This document shows positions 22,988-35,000 of a DNA stretch of 40,732 nucleotides, piece after piece. Within the stretch, counting starts at the first letter, position 1; each line of letters starts with the position of its first letter. The translations under genes were made by a program, and so were the position numbers. This DNA is from Acanthaster planci (Eukaryota > Echinodermata > Asteroidea > Valvatida > Acanthasteridae). The stretch lies in assembly GCF_001949145.1 (NCBI RefSeq), contig NW_019091534.1, positions 9,417 through 50,148 of the forward strand. Direction: 5' to 3'. A model generated the notes under the pieces. It was given only the letters and a program-made list of their open reading frames with translations, made no database searches and had not been told where the DNA came from.

Positions 22988-25900
22988 GTGAGTACCTTCT
23001 GACACCCACAATACAATTTAAAATTTGGTAGTCTTTGCTTGACGGCACAACGCTCTTCTTAAAGCGAAAAATTGGCATAATTATTATGTGCAAAAACATT
23101 TGAGTGATCATTGCGTTTGACTTGCATGTAGAGTGTGAAACATCATACGTGTATGAACGTAGTTCATGTCATGTCACGTCGTATGTCATGTTTAGATGCC
23201 TATCGAACTACTTGAGCCTGAAAACAAAGACCCCGTCTATTAGCACTATATGCAGCATAGCACATTGCGTAGAACAGATAAAAGAGTATTTGTAGGTGTG
23301 TTTAAAATGACTGAATTCCACTGATATTTATGATATAACTCGTCAAACTACATGATAATAGATTCTTTCTCAGCAGCGTAGCCAGCTTTTGGTGTGGGGG
23401 ATTCAAACGTGAGGGCAGCTTCAGGCTCATTCAACAGGATGTTGGGGAGAAAAAATATCAAGAGCCTTACTAACGGTCACGACATCCTTGCGTTTATGCC
23501 GTGGTGTTGTTTTCTTAGGATTTGTGCTGATTTTGGATTAATAAATAATGTTATATCGATTACTGTATTACCTAGGCCACGCCCCCACCCCATTGTTGGG
23601 TGTCGATGCGCGGCCTGCGCTCCAGCTCAAAATGACAACATTGAGCGGGGGATTGGGGGACCTGGGGAGGATTACTTCACATGTATGCCTATTGATACAT
23701 GTCCCCCCCCAAAAAAAGGCCAGGATTGAAGAACATCATCACTGCGATATGATGTGGACTGGTGAACAAGCCTCTGACAATACTGCGCTCGATGGTGTGT
23801 TGATTAGAATCACCTCACTTTCCACGCCGTGATCTGATCTCAAACGCAAGTCATGCAGTACTCATTCTACCTACCACCGATCACAAATTTTTACCACTGT
23901 AACGAATAGGCTGGCATTGAAAATACCCGCCAATTCGACGATATTTAAGTCATGATTCGTTTTAATGTGACAGCTTTTATCTTTACGCTGCAGGGCCTTG
24001 ACCACGAGGGTTAATTAAGGCTTTTCGGTCAAAGTCTTGGCCTTAAGAATCAAACCTTTTACTTCAACACTGGCTTGTACTCAGACTGACATATGTGAAA
24101 TGGCATAAAGGTTACGTAATCATATGATATATAAATAAAGTGTGAATATTCCCTGCAACCCATCTTTCCATCTTTATCTGATTTACATTTTGACACTCTG
24201 AATTTGCAAGTTTTTATTGAAAGCACAGCTGCAACCAATTTGTTTTAATGCAACCTTCAAAATGCACCTTTCTGTATAAGTTACCCTTACTTCCAAATTT
24301 GCTTCACTATTTTCAAAGGGTGTTTCATTGCCTGTTTGCTTTCATGCCAACGAGTATATCCATATTCATCAGAGCACCTGTGACGCTATCAGGGGAAGAT
24401 GTGACTGATGAGAAAATGCAAATATTAAATACGAAGAAGTACACTGATGTATTCACATTAACATTTACATAACTGAAAAGTGCCTGTTCAACCAGATCTT
24501 TAATGAGAAGGAATTTGCTGTAAAGAGGCTCTCTTTACAGGACAATATGTCTGAAGAGCTATACACCACACATCCGATCCACAACGTTAGCTACCAGAAC
24601 TATTGGGTTCCTGATTAAGCATTTTATGTTCGTGAAGGAAACTAGAGAACCCCCCCCCAACAAGCAAAAATGGTGCGTCATTCACGTCATACTATGAAAG
24701 AGTTCAGACATGTAGACGGGTGTACTGTCGTGGTCCGGGGAGTGCCCATATTGATGCACGTTCATTTACGAAAAAGAAGTAAGTTCATTTAGTAAAAAGA
24801 AGCTGTCAGGGAAAAGAATTAATGTTGACGACCATCGTTTGTGAGAATGTGTGATTTTGCTATGTGACGCACTATTGTAGCGTTTTAATCACTCAGACTG
24901 TACACAGCAACATTCTGTGCTGTAAGGTTAATGATTTTATTATCTCCTTAATATGAACCACAAAAAGAGACATCTCTCAGATGGCCGAGTGGTTAAGCTT
25001 GTGGTCATCAGATCGTTAAAAGGTGGGTTCGAATCCCCGGGGTGGCTTTTTATTTTCCCAACGCTTGCTGTCAGTCGCTATAAGAAACTCTAATTCACCT
25101 CCGACAAATACCAGCAGTACCTTAGCCTNNNNNNNNNNNNNNNNNNNNNNNNNNNNNNNNNNNNNNNNNNNNNNNNNNNNNNNNNNNNNNNNNNNNNNNN
25201 NNNNNNNNNNNNNNNNNNNNNNNNNNNNNNNNNNNNNNNNNNNCCCAGAAGAGTCCTATATGGAAGCCGGTAACTGCGATTCCTAGCGAATTTCAGGAGT
25301 CCGTGCGCCTGAATGCTTGGTCAACACCGCATAACTTTTGGATTGTTCCCTGGCAACTTTTTTTATTTTATTGATGGAAATATATTTTCATTTGTCAAAA
25401 AAACAGGTTTTGTTTGCTTTCAAATGCAGAATAATTTGATCTTTTCAAAGAAAAAAGTCTTTCAAAAGATATATAAAGTATATATAAAGAAATATATAAA
25501 ATGACATATCTTCTTGGGTCACCCTTAACGTCAACTTGCAACAAATGTGTTGCAACTGCTGCCTTTTCTAGTGAGTGGTTGGTCCATCACTGGCCAGACA
25601 AGTCTGCCCGAAAAATACCAGCAGGAAAATAATGAAATTAACTCAAAAGAAGCGAAAAATCCCTAGTTGCTGGAATTTCAACAACCAAAAATGACACTGA
25701 GAATGCAAATAATGTCAAATCAGTAAAGCTTTAGGTGTTACCTCATTGTCGCCGCAAAAGACGCATAGCCCATTCAGGTCCCCCAACGGTAAATCACATT
25801 ACATTTAATTTTGATCTGACTAAAACTTGATGTTTTCATTTTAGTTAATCCGTGCTTCGTTGGCCATTCGGAGTTACAAAAATGGCACCATTGCATAGTC

Positions 25901-28900
25901 CAGTAGATCCCTTTTCGAACTCAAATAGAATACTGCTAACATGTACCTGTCATTTCTCAAGTTTTTAGAAATCAAATACATTGTTCAGAAAATTCCATAT
26001 TGCCCCAATGCTGTTCATGAAAATGGTATGATGGACACCGTAAGGTGTTTCTGTATCGAAATGGGCCCTTCGCATTAACGAAACGCATCAATTTTGCAGA
26101 GTTCTGAGCAACAACGTCATGGTGTATTGTCTACGATGCATTCATGCAAAGCAGCTGTGACTGAACACGCACAATACAAAATGGATAATTATCTGGCTTT
26201 CTCTTGTGCAATTTGCCCGAAATATACATTTGTCTATACTTAACAGTCAGCTGTCACTTTTGTTTTCCACAAACAACATCAGAAACAAACCCCAAACGGC
26301 ACGTTAGCCGCAATGTTGGGTGTATGTGCGCGGTATGCGCTCCGGCTGGACATGACAGCATTCAGTTATTCCTTCATTCATTGCTAGTTTATTAATAAAA
26401 TTTCATTTCCAGCCAAAGGCTGAATTGCTGAGATTTTTACAAATACAAAATTTAAAAATACAAGAATTATTATATTAATACTGGATTCAACAAAACAAAC
26501 AGAAAAAGTATTTAAAGAAATAAATCTAAAACTATACACGTACATGTATGCTGAAGAAGAATAAACAGGTAAATAGAATATTGATAGACGGATAAAATGT
26601 TAAGTATAATACAGGATTACATTGAGCTGGAGATGGGGATGAGGGCTTCATGGAGAGTGCATGGCTATTGCCAAGTGTATCAACAATTTTTTCCAGGATT
26701 GAAGCTCAACTTTGCCCATTGTTCGCAGGCGGGTTTGCGTTTGTCTGCGTTATTGGCGACTTCCGTTTGACATGTTTCCATATGTCTGCGTTGCAGTTCG
26801 CATCTGATTGCGTTGCTGCGTTTCGTATGTCGATATGAAGACCAAGCTTAATTCTGGGATGATATTGATATTCTTTCGAAATATTTATGTTGTTTCGTCT
26901 TTTCCTTAGTGAAAGGTGCAACGTCTTTGGGCACTCCTCCCACTGCCGGTGACTGGACCGTTCAGGATAACTATGGCAACACGTGTATGCGCTTGTCTTT
27001 TGCTGCCGAGTACATTGTCAACAGCGAAGGGTTCAACGTATGTAATTAATGAACTTTTTATTGACCATGAAAATATGCTGTCTGACGGAGACTTATTCGG
27101 ATTCCCTTTTTACCGACAGTTAAGCCTGATAACGAAAACAAATAAAGATTTCTCTTCATTATATACACTTCTTGAGCATAATAGCCTCCACCCCGAAACT
27201 AAGCCTGACCTAGTCTTCGCTTAAGACAGGATTTGGATGATTTCCCACTGCTATCACAAACATTCAGACGCCTGGTGTAGATATTAGCAACAAAAGAACC
27301 AATCTCTTCTCTCCTCTCCTGCTCAACTCCTCTTCTCTTGGAAAGCTTTCGCTTATGCCACCAAAACACATTTAACTTAACCCCATTCACCCTCCGTTCT
27401 GTAGTCTTCCGCACATCCCAATCCAGACTCGTAAAACACCATAACCCCTTTAAATCAAAATCAGAACCGGGTGGTCACGATAGTACCTGCATCGTACGCC
27501 AAGAGCAACTGTGCGTCCCCAAGCCGTTATGTGGACTTCTTTCCGGATCTGTCCAACCAACTCTGGAAACTCCGCCTTGGTTTCAGGCTGAACGCCACCA
27601 ACAACAGTTACGCCATGACCAAGGTTTTGTTAAGCTGGCCATCATGCCCACAGGGCTGTGAGTGTAAGGATACAATGCTTGTGTTTGATAATTGCATTTC
27701 ATACAAAATCTGCGGAAATCATCGCCATCTGATTGGGGAATCACTGATCACATGTCACTCAATTATTATTCATTCTAATCCACGGTACCCGCTGAACAGA
27801 ACTCATACGATTTGACTGGTTCCTGTCTCCGTTTAGAAATCAGATACAAATCATTTAAGCAAAATGGTGCACGTTGATACGTGTGGGCTGTTAGTTAATC
27901 TGACCGAAGACAATTTATGCAAGTATATTCCATTGCATGAGGCCCAACGAATGGAGTAGGGCATGCCATCTGTCATCTGGTAAATTTATTCTCAACGTGT
28001 CACTCATGACCATTCCTTAGTTGTATAATGCTCCACATTTGCCAGCCCTTGGTAAATTACAGACCTGCGCTAACATCTACCACATTTCGCAGGATTGAGC
28101 AAATCCTATATGGTAAAGGGAATTACCAAAGGAGAATCCCGTGGGAGGGGGCAGCGGGTACTGCGTCCCGCAAAAAAAATGGAATTTGTAAAGTAACCAA
28201 TCAGATTGAAGATGTTAAGTGTCTTAAATGGGGGCTCTTTTGAATGGACAGAGCCATTTTGTTTAGGAAATTGTGCCTGAGCAGATGCTTCGTTGTGATT
28301 GGTGCGATCAGTCAATGCAAAAGTGCACTAGGAATGCTGCTTACTTGATTTGATCCTCCCCCCCCCCAACAAAAAATGGGTGTGGATCCGGCCTTGGACC
28401 TTACAGGATTTTATGGGGTTAGTGCCATACACACTGAATCATGTTTGTGAGCAGAGTTTACCGCCTGGTAAGCAAATAACCTGTCACAACAGAGAGAGGG
28501 GCTCACTTCGTTTCGGCAAGGCGAGATAGGAAACAATAATGTCGGCAAATTTTAATCATGCTTGTATTCTTATTAAGAGACCGTTGTACTGTTTCTTTTT
28601 TTGTTTTTTCATGCAAGTTTTTGTTTTGAATGTGACAACTCGTTTTAATATTGCAAAAGATCCTGCATCTCACACTAACATTTTCTAAAGACAAATTTAG
28701 TCGTCTTAAACTTCTCTGGCAGCATTTCTTTACTTAAGTAAATGTTTTCAATGGAATAAAAGCTTCTACTAACTTCCCTACAGTCCCACGGTGCAAATCC
28801 ATTTAAGTGCACTTTCAGAAAAAAGTGACGAACAGGTGACTAAACCAATAGGCATAAATAAGGGTAATATTGTCCAACTATCATTGCCAAAAATCTGACC

Positions 28901-30403
28901 AGTCAGTTTGGAGCCCTTTAAATTACAAAGGAAATCCAGTTGCGCAGTAAGTTGACCAACGTCTTTTGTGCTACGGTTTGTAATCTGTATTATGATTCAT
29001 CTCAAGAAGTGAAAATAATGAAGGTATTAATGGCTGTCCATTGCAATTGAATATCAATCTTACAGAAAAACCCATTTTAAAGTGTATATAGATCGTTTCG
29101 AAATAGTGGCCTACCAGCTGTATAACACAATTCTCCCAAATAGATTCCCTTTATTCTGTTTTGAGAGCATTTCTTTCAAAAGCGTATTTTTAAAAATCAG
29201 GAAATATCCCTGTAACGAGCATGCATGAAAAGGTACAACTAACTGATGTATATCTTAGTAGATAGCTTGTTTGATTGATGATGAAGATTTGCTGTGTCCG
29301 CGGTATTTCTCTGTATTCAGCTGCCCTCAGCACGTGGATGGATTCTGATAACTTTCTGAAGAACTATGTGCCGACAGGCGAGGCATACACATGCGCAGAC
29401 GGACTGTCGAAGAAGCTGGGTTACGTTAAGGTCTATATATGGGACATGCACTTACAACCCTACGCTGAGGACTCAGGAGGTAGTTTTGGACAAGGTGATG
29501 AAAACTTTTCCCACTCATCTGATGTAAATGTTCGGTTTTTCTTTCCCTGTGCAAAGGCAAATAACCCCAAGCGACAATCCGCTCAGTGGACTTTGTCGTG
29601 GCGTTTAAAACTTGCCAAGGATTCAGTTTCTAGCTGGTTGGAGATATGACAGTTGGATCGTTGAGTCTTGAAGATGGTTTGCTTTTAATATGACTCTTTG
29701 CTCACTACACTAAACTTGGATTGAATTTTTGGACGGTACCTGGAGATGGAGACCTTTTTGAGAAGGTATATGGGGAGAGCGCATAAACTGCAGATTTGTC
29801 CATGGGAAGAGTGCGGAAGAATGGACACCCTCTCAATGTAATAGGCCTACAGCCCTTTTTTCACGTCTTTTTTTTCCTTTTATGTTGGCAATTCTGCACA
29901 AACCAAAGGTCGTATGGCGCAATCTGGGTAACCAAGGTGGACACACAATGGCGCAATTTTGGTTAGCAACTTTAGACAAAAAACGCAGATGTAAGCGTAG
30001 TGCAGCATGCACCGTCCTTGACCAACCGTAGAGCCGTGGGAAGGTTCATGGATTTACCATTTTTTCCCACTTGAATGGCAACAATAAGTCACATCGCGTC
30101 GCAATACGTTTGTTGGATAGGCCATATTTTAACCGAGATATTATTTTAGGCTCTGCCAGGAATGAAGAACTTTATGACATTTTTTTTCCTTTTTTCTTTT
30201 CTATTATCTCTTTCTCTCACCCAAGTTTCCTTGCGGCACACAACCCAAGAAGAGCGGTGACTACACGGCGATCATCATCAGTTGCTCTGTTGCTGGGGGC
30301 GTGGTTGGCCTTGGTAGCCACGGTTGTTGCCATAACGGTGATAAAATACAGAAAGAGACGAGAGTATGCACGCTTACTTTGTTCACCGACTGCGGTACAG
30401 TAG
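22936..30403 (+). CDS. LAMP-like gene C (possible frame break in last exon)
   Basis: Exons 22936-22987, 26910-27037, 27465-27657 and 29321-29494 join in frame with the same lengths and phases (1-0-1-1) as gene B. The product would have a signal peptide, loop-1 Cys (N-T-C with S-N-C, 33 apart), two sequons (NAT and NNS), loop-2 Cys (Y-T-C) and V-Y-I-W-D-M-H-L-Q-P. The last exon (somewhere in 30226-30403) encodes a transmembrane helix, K-Y-R-K-R-R-E and Y-A-R-L, a YxxPhi motif eight residues from the membrane as in gene B. However, the first half of the helix and the expected Cys are best read in another frame than the second half. Either the sequence has a one-base error, or a weak acceptor is used, or the gene is decaying. 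The first intron holds the assembly gap and several repeats. Confidence 0.75.
23371..23540 (+). repeat. Dispersed repeat related to the hAT-like element at 13109
   Basis: It starts 'cagcagcgtagccagcttt' and shares a long block with 13109-13285: 'gctcattcaac' then 'atgttggggaga/ggaaaa', 'cttactaacgg/cttactcgcag', 'gacatcct' and 'ggtgttgttttctt'. Same orientation. The right terminus is not clear. Confidence 0.7.
23592..23643 (+). repeat. Short dispersed repeat, 'tgttgggtgt..gcgcgg' copy 1
   Basis: About 50 bases ('tgttgggtgtcgatgcgcgg' then 'tgcgctccagct' and 'atgacaacattgag') that match 26311-26365 with few changes. Confidence 0.65.
23718..24024 (+). repeat. 307-bp dispersed repeat, plus-strand copy
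   Basis: It is alignable from end to end with the reverse complement of 31736-32043. Shared blocks include 'ggattg.agaacatcat', 'attagaatca.ctcacttt', 'tactcattctacctaccac' and 'cttttatctttac.ctgca'. It lies in intron 1 of gene C. There is no coding capacity. Confidence 0.8.
24972..25047 (+). repeat. tRNA-derived sequence (tRNA pseudogene or SINE head)
   Basis: A Pol III A box of Ser/Leu type, 'tggccgagtgg' (24982-24992), is followed 33 bases later by a perfect B box, 'ggttcgaatcc' (25026-25036), and a T5 run at 25047-25051. The acceptor, anticodon and T stems do not pair well when I fold it by eye, so it is not called as a functional tRNA. A tRNA-derived SINE or a degenerate tRNA copy fits better. 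Confidence 0.5.
25129..25243. other. Assembly gap (N run)
   Basis: 115 unknown bases between 'accttagcct' and 'cccagaagag', inside intron 1 of gene C. The true length may differ from the run of N. Confidence 1.
26311..26365 (+). repeat. Short dispersed repeat, 'tgttgggtgt..gcgcgg' copy 2
   Basis: It matches 23592-23643 ('tgttgggtgtatgtgcgcgg', 'tgcgctccggct', 'catgacagcattcag'). Both copies are in intron 1 of gene C in the same orientation. Confidence 0.65.
26910..27037 (+). CDS. Gene C exon 2: first half of LAMP luminal loop 1
   Basis: The acceptor is 'cgtcttttccttag' and the donor AAC|gtatgt; 128 bases, phase 1 in and 0 out. It encodes P-P-T-A-G-D-W-T-V, then G-N-T-C (first loop Cys), R-L-S-F-A-A-E-Y. 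It aligns without gaps to exon 2 of gene B around the Trp and Cys. Confidence 0.87.
27465..27657 (+). CDS. Gene C exon 3: LAMP luminal mid-domain
   Basis: Exactly 193 bases, like A and B. The start 27465 (after 'aaaatcag') is chosen because it gives N-R-V-V-T-I-V-P, matching N-R-V-L-N-I-L-P of gene B, and phase 0. The pyrimidine tract is weak. It encodes the second loop Cys (S-N-C), L-R-L-G-F, sequons NAT and NNS, and Y-A-M-T-K. The donor is GGCT|gtgagt in phase 1. Confidence 0.85.
29321..29494 (+). CDS. Gene C exon 4: LAMP luminal loop 2
   Basis: 174 bases, acceptor 'ctctgtattcag', donor CAAG|gtgatg, phase 1 in and out. The third loop Cys (Y-T-C) is again residue 25 of the exon. It is followed by V-Y-I-W-D-M-H-L-Q-P-Y-A-E and D-S-G-G, nearly identical to A and B at the same place. 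Confidence 0.88.
30255..30403 (+). CDS. Gene C exon 5: transmembrane segment and YxxPhi tail, boundary uncertain
   Basis: The stop TAG at 30401-30403 closes a frame encoding a hydrophobic helix, K-Y-R-K-R-R-E-Y-A-R-L-L and a short end. The in-frame acceptor after 30254 ('aagaag') lacks a pyrimidine tract. The strong tract 'tttctctcacccaag' ends at 30225 but splicing there meets a TGA at 30258-30260. A third in-frame choice, after 30149, would translate the pyrimidine tract itself. A different frame across 30232-30310 gives a second plausible half-helix (A-I-I-I-S-C-S-V-A-G-G) with an upstream Cys. Confidence 0.55.
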
Positions 30404-30410
30404 CGCCAGA

Positions 30411-30416
30411 AATAAA
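30411..30416 (+). promoter_or_regulatory. Candidate polyadenylation signal of gene C
   Basis: AATAAA lies eight bases after the gene C stop codon, so the 3' UTR would be very short if it is used. Confidence 0.4.
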
Positions 30417-30472
30417 AGTAAAGCCGTCCTATCGACCAACTCACATGGACCGATTTCAAAATAACACTGCTA

Positions 30473-30701
30473 CACTACGGTAAAAACTCTGGTGTTAAAA
30501 TCAACACTTTTTGTTGTTATCATATGACTAAATCATAGGGTGTTACTTTAACAAAGCTGGTGTTACTGTGTACACCTATAAGTGTTACAATGCACTGGAG
30601 GGTGTTCAAAGTAACACCCTTTTTAAAACAATTGAAAAGTGTTGGTGCAGTCCTCTGATAGCACCGGGGATGTTCAATTTAACACTTCAGTTTTTGCAGT
30701 G
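30473..30701. mobile_element. MITE-like element with GTGTTA-rich interior
   Basis: The left end 'cactacggtaaaaactc' and the reverse complement of the right end, 'cactgcaaaaactgaagtg', form an imperfect inverted repeat that continues into 'gtgttaaa' blocks. The interior is full of 'gtgttac' and 'gtaacacc'. No target duplication is obvious. It starts 70 bases after the gene C stop. Confidence 0.55.
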
Positions 30702-30831
30702 AAGTGGCGTACAGGTTTTACAACTATCAATCGGGAACTATAATAACAAATATTGTAATACATAATTCTTTAAATAAAATAAATAATGAAAGATGCTTCC
30801 TCATGACGATTATAGATAACGAAATCCCAAT

Positions 30832-31062
30832 AATTTCAATATTTCTTAAAATCAATTTCAAGATATTTTGAACTCATATTCAAGATATCTTCAAATAATT
30901 TTAAGACATCTCTAAATTTATTTCAAAATATCTTTACATGCATTTCCTTAAAATCGTTTTCAAGATATCTTTCAGTCGATTTCAAGATATCTTGATCGTT
31001 TACAAGATATCTTTAAATCATTTTCAAGATATCTCTCAATAAATTCGAGATCTCCAAATCAT
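30832..31062. repeat. Degenerate minisatellite, 'tttcaagatatct' units
   Basis: About nine units of 20-30 bp share the core 'tttcaagatatct', each containing a GATATC palindrome, with AT-rich spacers such as 'ttaaatcat'. The array is diverged. Confidence 0.75.
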
Positions 31063-31735
31063 TAACCAGTGTAAACTCAGTGTTACACTGAGGCTTTCCT
31101 CCCGGGACGACATCACAGTTGTGCTCATGAATATGTGTATACTCGTTAGCCCGAAAACAAAAAAAGTCAACGAAACACCCTTTGGAAATAGTGAAAAAAA
31201 AGTTGGAAGTGAAGTTAATTGAGACATAAAGGTACATTCTCGAGACCTAGACTTTGACCCGCCAGCCTTAACAGTATAGTCCACTAATTCAAGCCCCATT
31301 GAAAACAGTGTCAAATAATCACTGTTCAGGGCCCAATAACATGCACGCCAGCATCCCTGGGATTTCTTAAACACAAATTAAATTACTGTCTGGTCACTAG
31401 TCTTTCGATTTCTTTTCAATTTTTGAGGGTCATCCAATTGCATTTTTAATTATTTCCACAAAACAAAACCACCAACCGAAAAGGGATTTTTCCGAAGACG
31501 GATTGCAGCCATTTTTCAAGTGGCAACCCTCAACTTTCTTGGGCACTTTTTACAACCGTAGTGTTAGCCATTCTCTCATATGAAAGCTCAAAGACCCAAG
31601 GAGTTGATCCTGGCAACGATTTACACAGTCTCACCATTTTGGGGGCCAAACAATGTCCCTTTTCAAAAAATACTGTGAGTGGCACTTTTAAGGCCAGAAA
31701 TTCTCATCTGGACTGCACCCTTTAGACCATAGCAA

Positions 31736-32043
31736 GTCTTAACCCACAAGGTCAAGACCGTGCAGAGTAAAGATAAAAGCGGTCTCATCATGACCTAATT
31801 CTCGTCGAATTGGCAGGTATTTCCAATGTTGGCCAATTAGTCATCTTATTACAGTGGTATAAACTCATGATCGGTGGTAGGTAGAATGAGTATTGTATGA
31901 CATGTTCAAGATAAGATCACGGCGTGGAAAGTGAGATGATTCTAATTAGCATATTATAACATCGGTTCCGAACACAGCATTCTCAGAGACTAGATCACCG
32001 GTCCACACCATAGTTCAGAGTAATGATGTTCTACAATCCCGGC
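31736..32043 (-). repeat. 307-bp dispersed repeat, minus-strand copy
   Basis: Reverse complement of the block at 23718-24024 with many substitutions and a few small indels. Landmarks on the plus strand are 'gtggtaggtagaatgagta' and 'aaagtgagatgattctaat'. Confidence 0.8.
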
Positions 32044-35000
32044 AAAAATTGATGAGACAAGCGTCGATAACTGCACCCTTCCCAGGTCGCACAGACCAGG
32101 AGATACTACATTGAGAGGAGATGGGGGGAGGGAGGTCTGGTCTCAACCACACGACCTCTGTTTGTCACTGGGATACACCCCTCAACCACACCGAAGGCCA
32201 CCTTATCGTACTCCGAGGGCGCCTTGTAGCTGCGGTATTATTATCACCAGTTTGGCCAACAAGAGAAACAAGTACAATGACGGAGGAGAAATATAGAAAA
32301 TACACGTACAAAAATGAGAATGGGGAGTGTAGGGTGTGGAGGAAGGTGGGGAGGACGGAGGGGGTGAGGGTGCGGCAGGAGTGTGGTTGTACTTGTACAT
32401 CATGTACAAAATACGAGTATATTGTAGATGTTTAATTTGGCTTTGGGCTTGACTTACTTTGACATGTCACATCAGCTACTTTGCTGCATAATGTTCATAC
32501 CAAAACCATGTACTTATGCTTTCAGCCATATTTTTTTTTATGGGCAGGGTATATAACAATTTACTCATGATTCATTTTTGTCTTTTAGTAAACATAATAT
32601 CAACAAGTCCAATTCTCACTTTAGTAAGAAAAAACACCTGTTAAACAATGGAAATTATCACTTATTCAACCACTCTTTGTGGAGATGTTTAGGTTAAACT
32701 TTTCCCCAAATGCGTTCGGCAAAACTGACTTTTAGTAGTTGCGCACCATCTACACTTCCAGCATTTCGCAATGTTTTCACGTACATGGCTATTAAAATTT
32801 ATATGCACTTTGGTTCCACACAGGTACCATTTATGACAGTGATTTCTTGGGATATTGAAAGCTCCAAAAATAGAAATTCCACTAATCTATTTCCACTGAT
32901 TGTAATTTATCTTTCTTTTGTGCACATTACCTGTTTTGATGTGTCGGGCTTGCCCATGCATGATAGGAGTGTATGTTAAAATTTCATTATACGCGTGCGT
33001 AAACTTGCGCAATACTATAACATATTCGCAGTAGACTGTAACTTCATTCTTTATAGAAATACGCATAATCCTTCAATAATACAATTCTGTATTTTCCTTC
33101 TCTTGCTTTTTTTATCATGTGCTGCCGTGTCAGTTGAATTCAAATTGAGAGTAACCTAATGTTGATATCGATCAATTCCACATATCTGCAACCCATATGA
33201 ACATGTACTTGTATAATGTATTTAATAACCACATTAACCTTACACATTGGGGAAAAAGAAGATCTGATGTTCCAAAATACTTTCTTGAGAGGTTTATGCC
33301 GAAGTTGAAATTATTAAGTGGAAGTTAACAACTATGCACGGCATATTTTGATTTGTATTCATTATGACATCAAATTTAATTCTTTCCTGTAATTGACTCT
33401 CACCTAAATCAATTGTAAAGAATAACAGGCTTGTGGCAACACAGCAAAACACATTATAGAATAAAGTCACTAAGGAATACTGATGGAGAACAGAGAAGAA
33501 GGGAAAGAGCGTCATTAACTAATGCAAACAATAACTAAGAACTTGTACTCGGTGAATAAAAGTAGGGGTGTTGCGCCACTAAAACCACACAGCCTTGGGA
33601 GTCATGCAACATATCAGTCGAGCCGAAGGCATTTACCGGTTAGAATTGGCCACTTGAGAACACTTCACCTTATAGCCAACCGATAATCAAGGTATTGGTC
33701 AGACTGTTCTGTCGGACACCTATCCAATAGGAATTTTGAGACGTTGCCTTTATATTGCATTATTTGGCAATAAAAATTATTTTTGCATAGTTCAAATTGA
33801 CACTAACGGGCTTCCGTTCCTTTTGATGAAAAACCCTAAAATCATTTGGTTAAATCTCGTACGATAGCCCTCATTATACATGGCGTCAAACCTCTGTGAA
33901 CAATTCCACTGTCATAAAAGTTTGTCTGAAATTCAGACATGTCGGCGTCGGGAAATTGGGCATTAATTCAGCTGAGTGTTCCCTAACAAGGTGCACTTGA
34001 AAAAATCGCAGAAAATCCTACATAAACATTTTTCGAAATTCTTTAAAGTTGATCAATTCTTGTAAAGAAATATTCCTTCCACGCACATACCCATCCATAA
34101 GTTTGTCAGAAAATTATTTTCGTAGTTTTAGGCACAGTCCTTTGTAGCATGTACATACTATCGCAATTTACGAATCAGAATATTGATAGTTTGATGAAGT
34201 TTATTAGCTGTGGAATTTGAGATAAAAACATTGCTCCGGTAAGGCACGAGAGGCGAAAAGTGAAAGCGCGCCACGTTAGGGGCCACTCCACGTTAGGGCA
34301 CATCAACGAAACATGTACACCGAACCTAGGTCACTTAGGGTATTCCGTTTACAAGTCATGTATACGAACAAGCAAACTTTGCGCGCTATTGCTGTGACTT
34401 TGTTCGTTTCCTAGCATGCCATGCCTTGGTAGCAAATGAACCTCGGTTTCAAAAATGAAGTTCTCGTGAACTAAACGTTTTACTGAGGTCTTCGTCTTCA
34501 TTCCGAATCATTATTTACGCCCACATGTAGGAATTCACTAAGTAATAGTTGAGATTTGGTCGATATGCAAAGTCATCCAGTCGGGAAGAGAACAAAATCT
34601 AGCAAAAAATGGCAACAAATCTGAAACCTTCATGCAGCTTTCTATTACATCATACTCTTGAAAACTTCCAGTTGACTTCGAATCTTTTGTTTTAGGCCTG
34701 TAAAAATCAAGTCAAACGAAAACAAACTTTCAACGAAAAGAACTTTAAGCGGAAATCGAAAGTTTGCACAATCTGTCAATGTATCTCGATTTTTATTCAA
34801 TAAATGAGTTAGGTATTGGAAAAATCCTACCATGAATATCTTGAAGTGTGGTCTCCAAAAAGTGCAAAAAGGACGTGTTTTAAAGGCCCTTTCTCGAAAG
34901 AGCCGGGGCGTGTTTCGGCGACCCAGACCATAACCTTGTTTAAATTTTGGTCAGTAACCTCAACCTCACCATAATTGATTTCCCCATACATCGACGAATT

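Noticed and set aside
24972-25047. Functional tRNA-Ser or tRNA-Leu gene
   Set aside because: The boxes are good, but the acceptor, anticodon and T stems do not pair when folded by eye.
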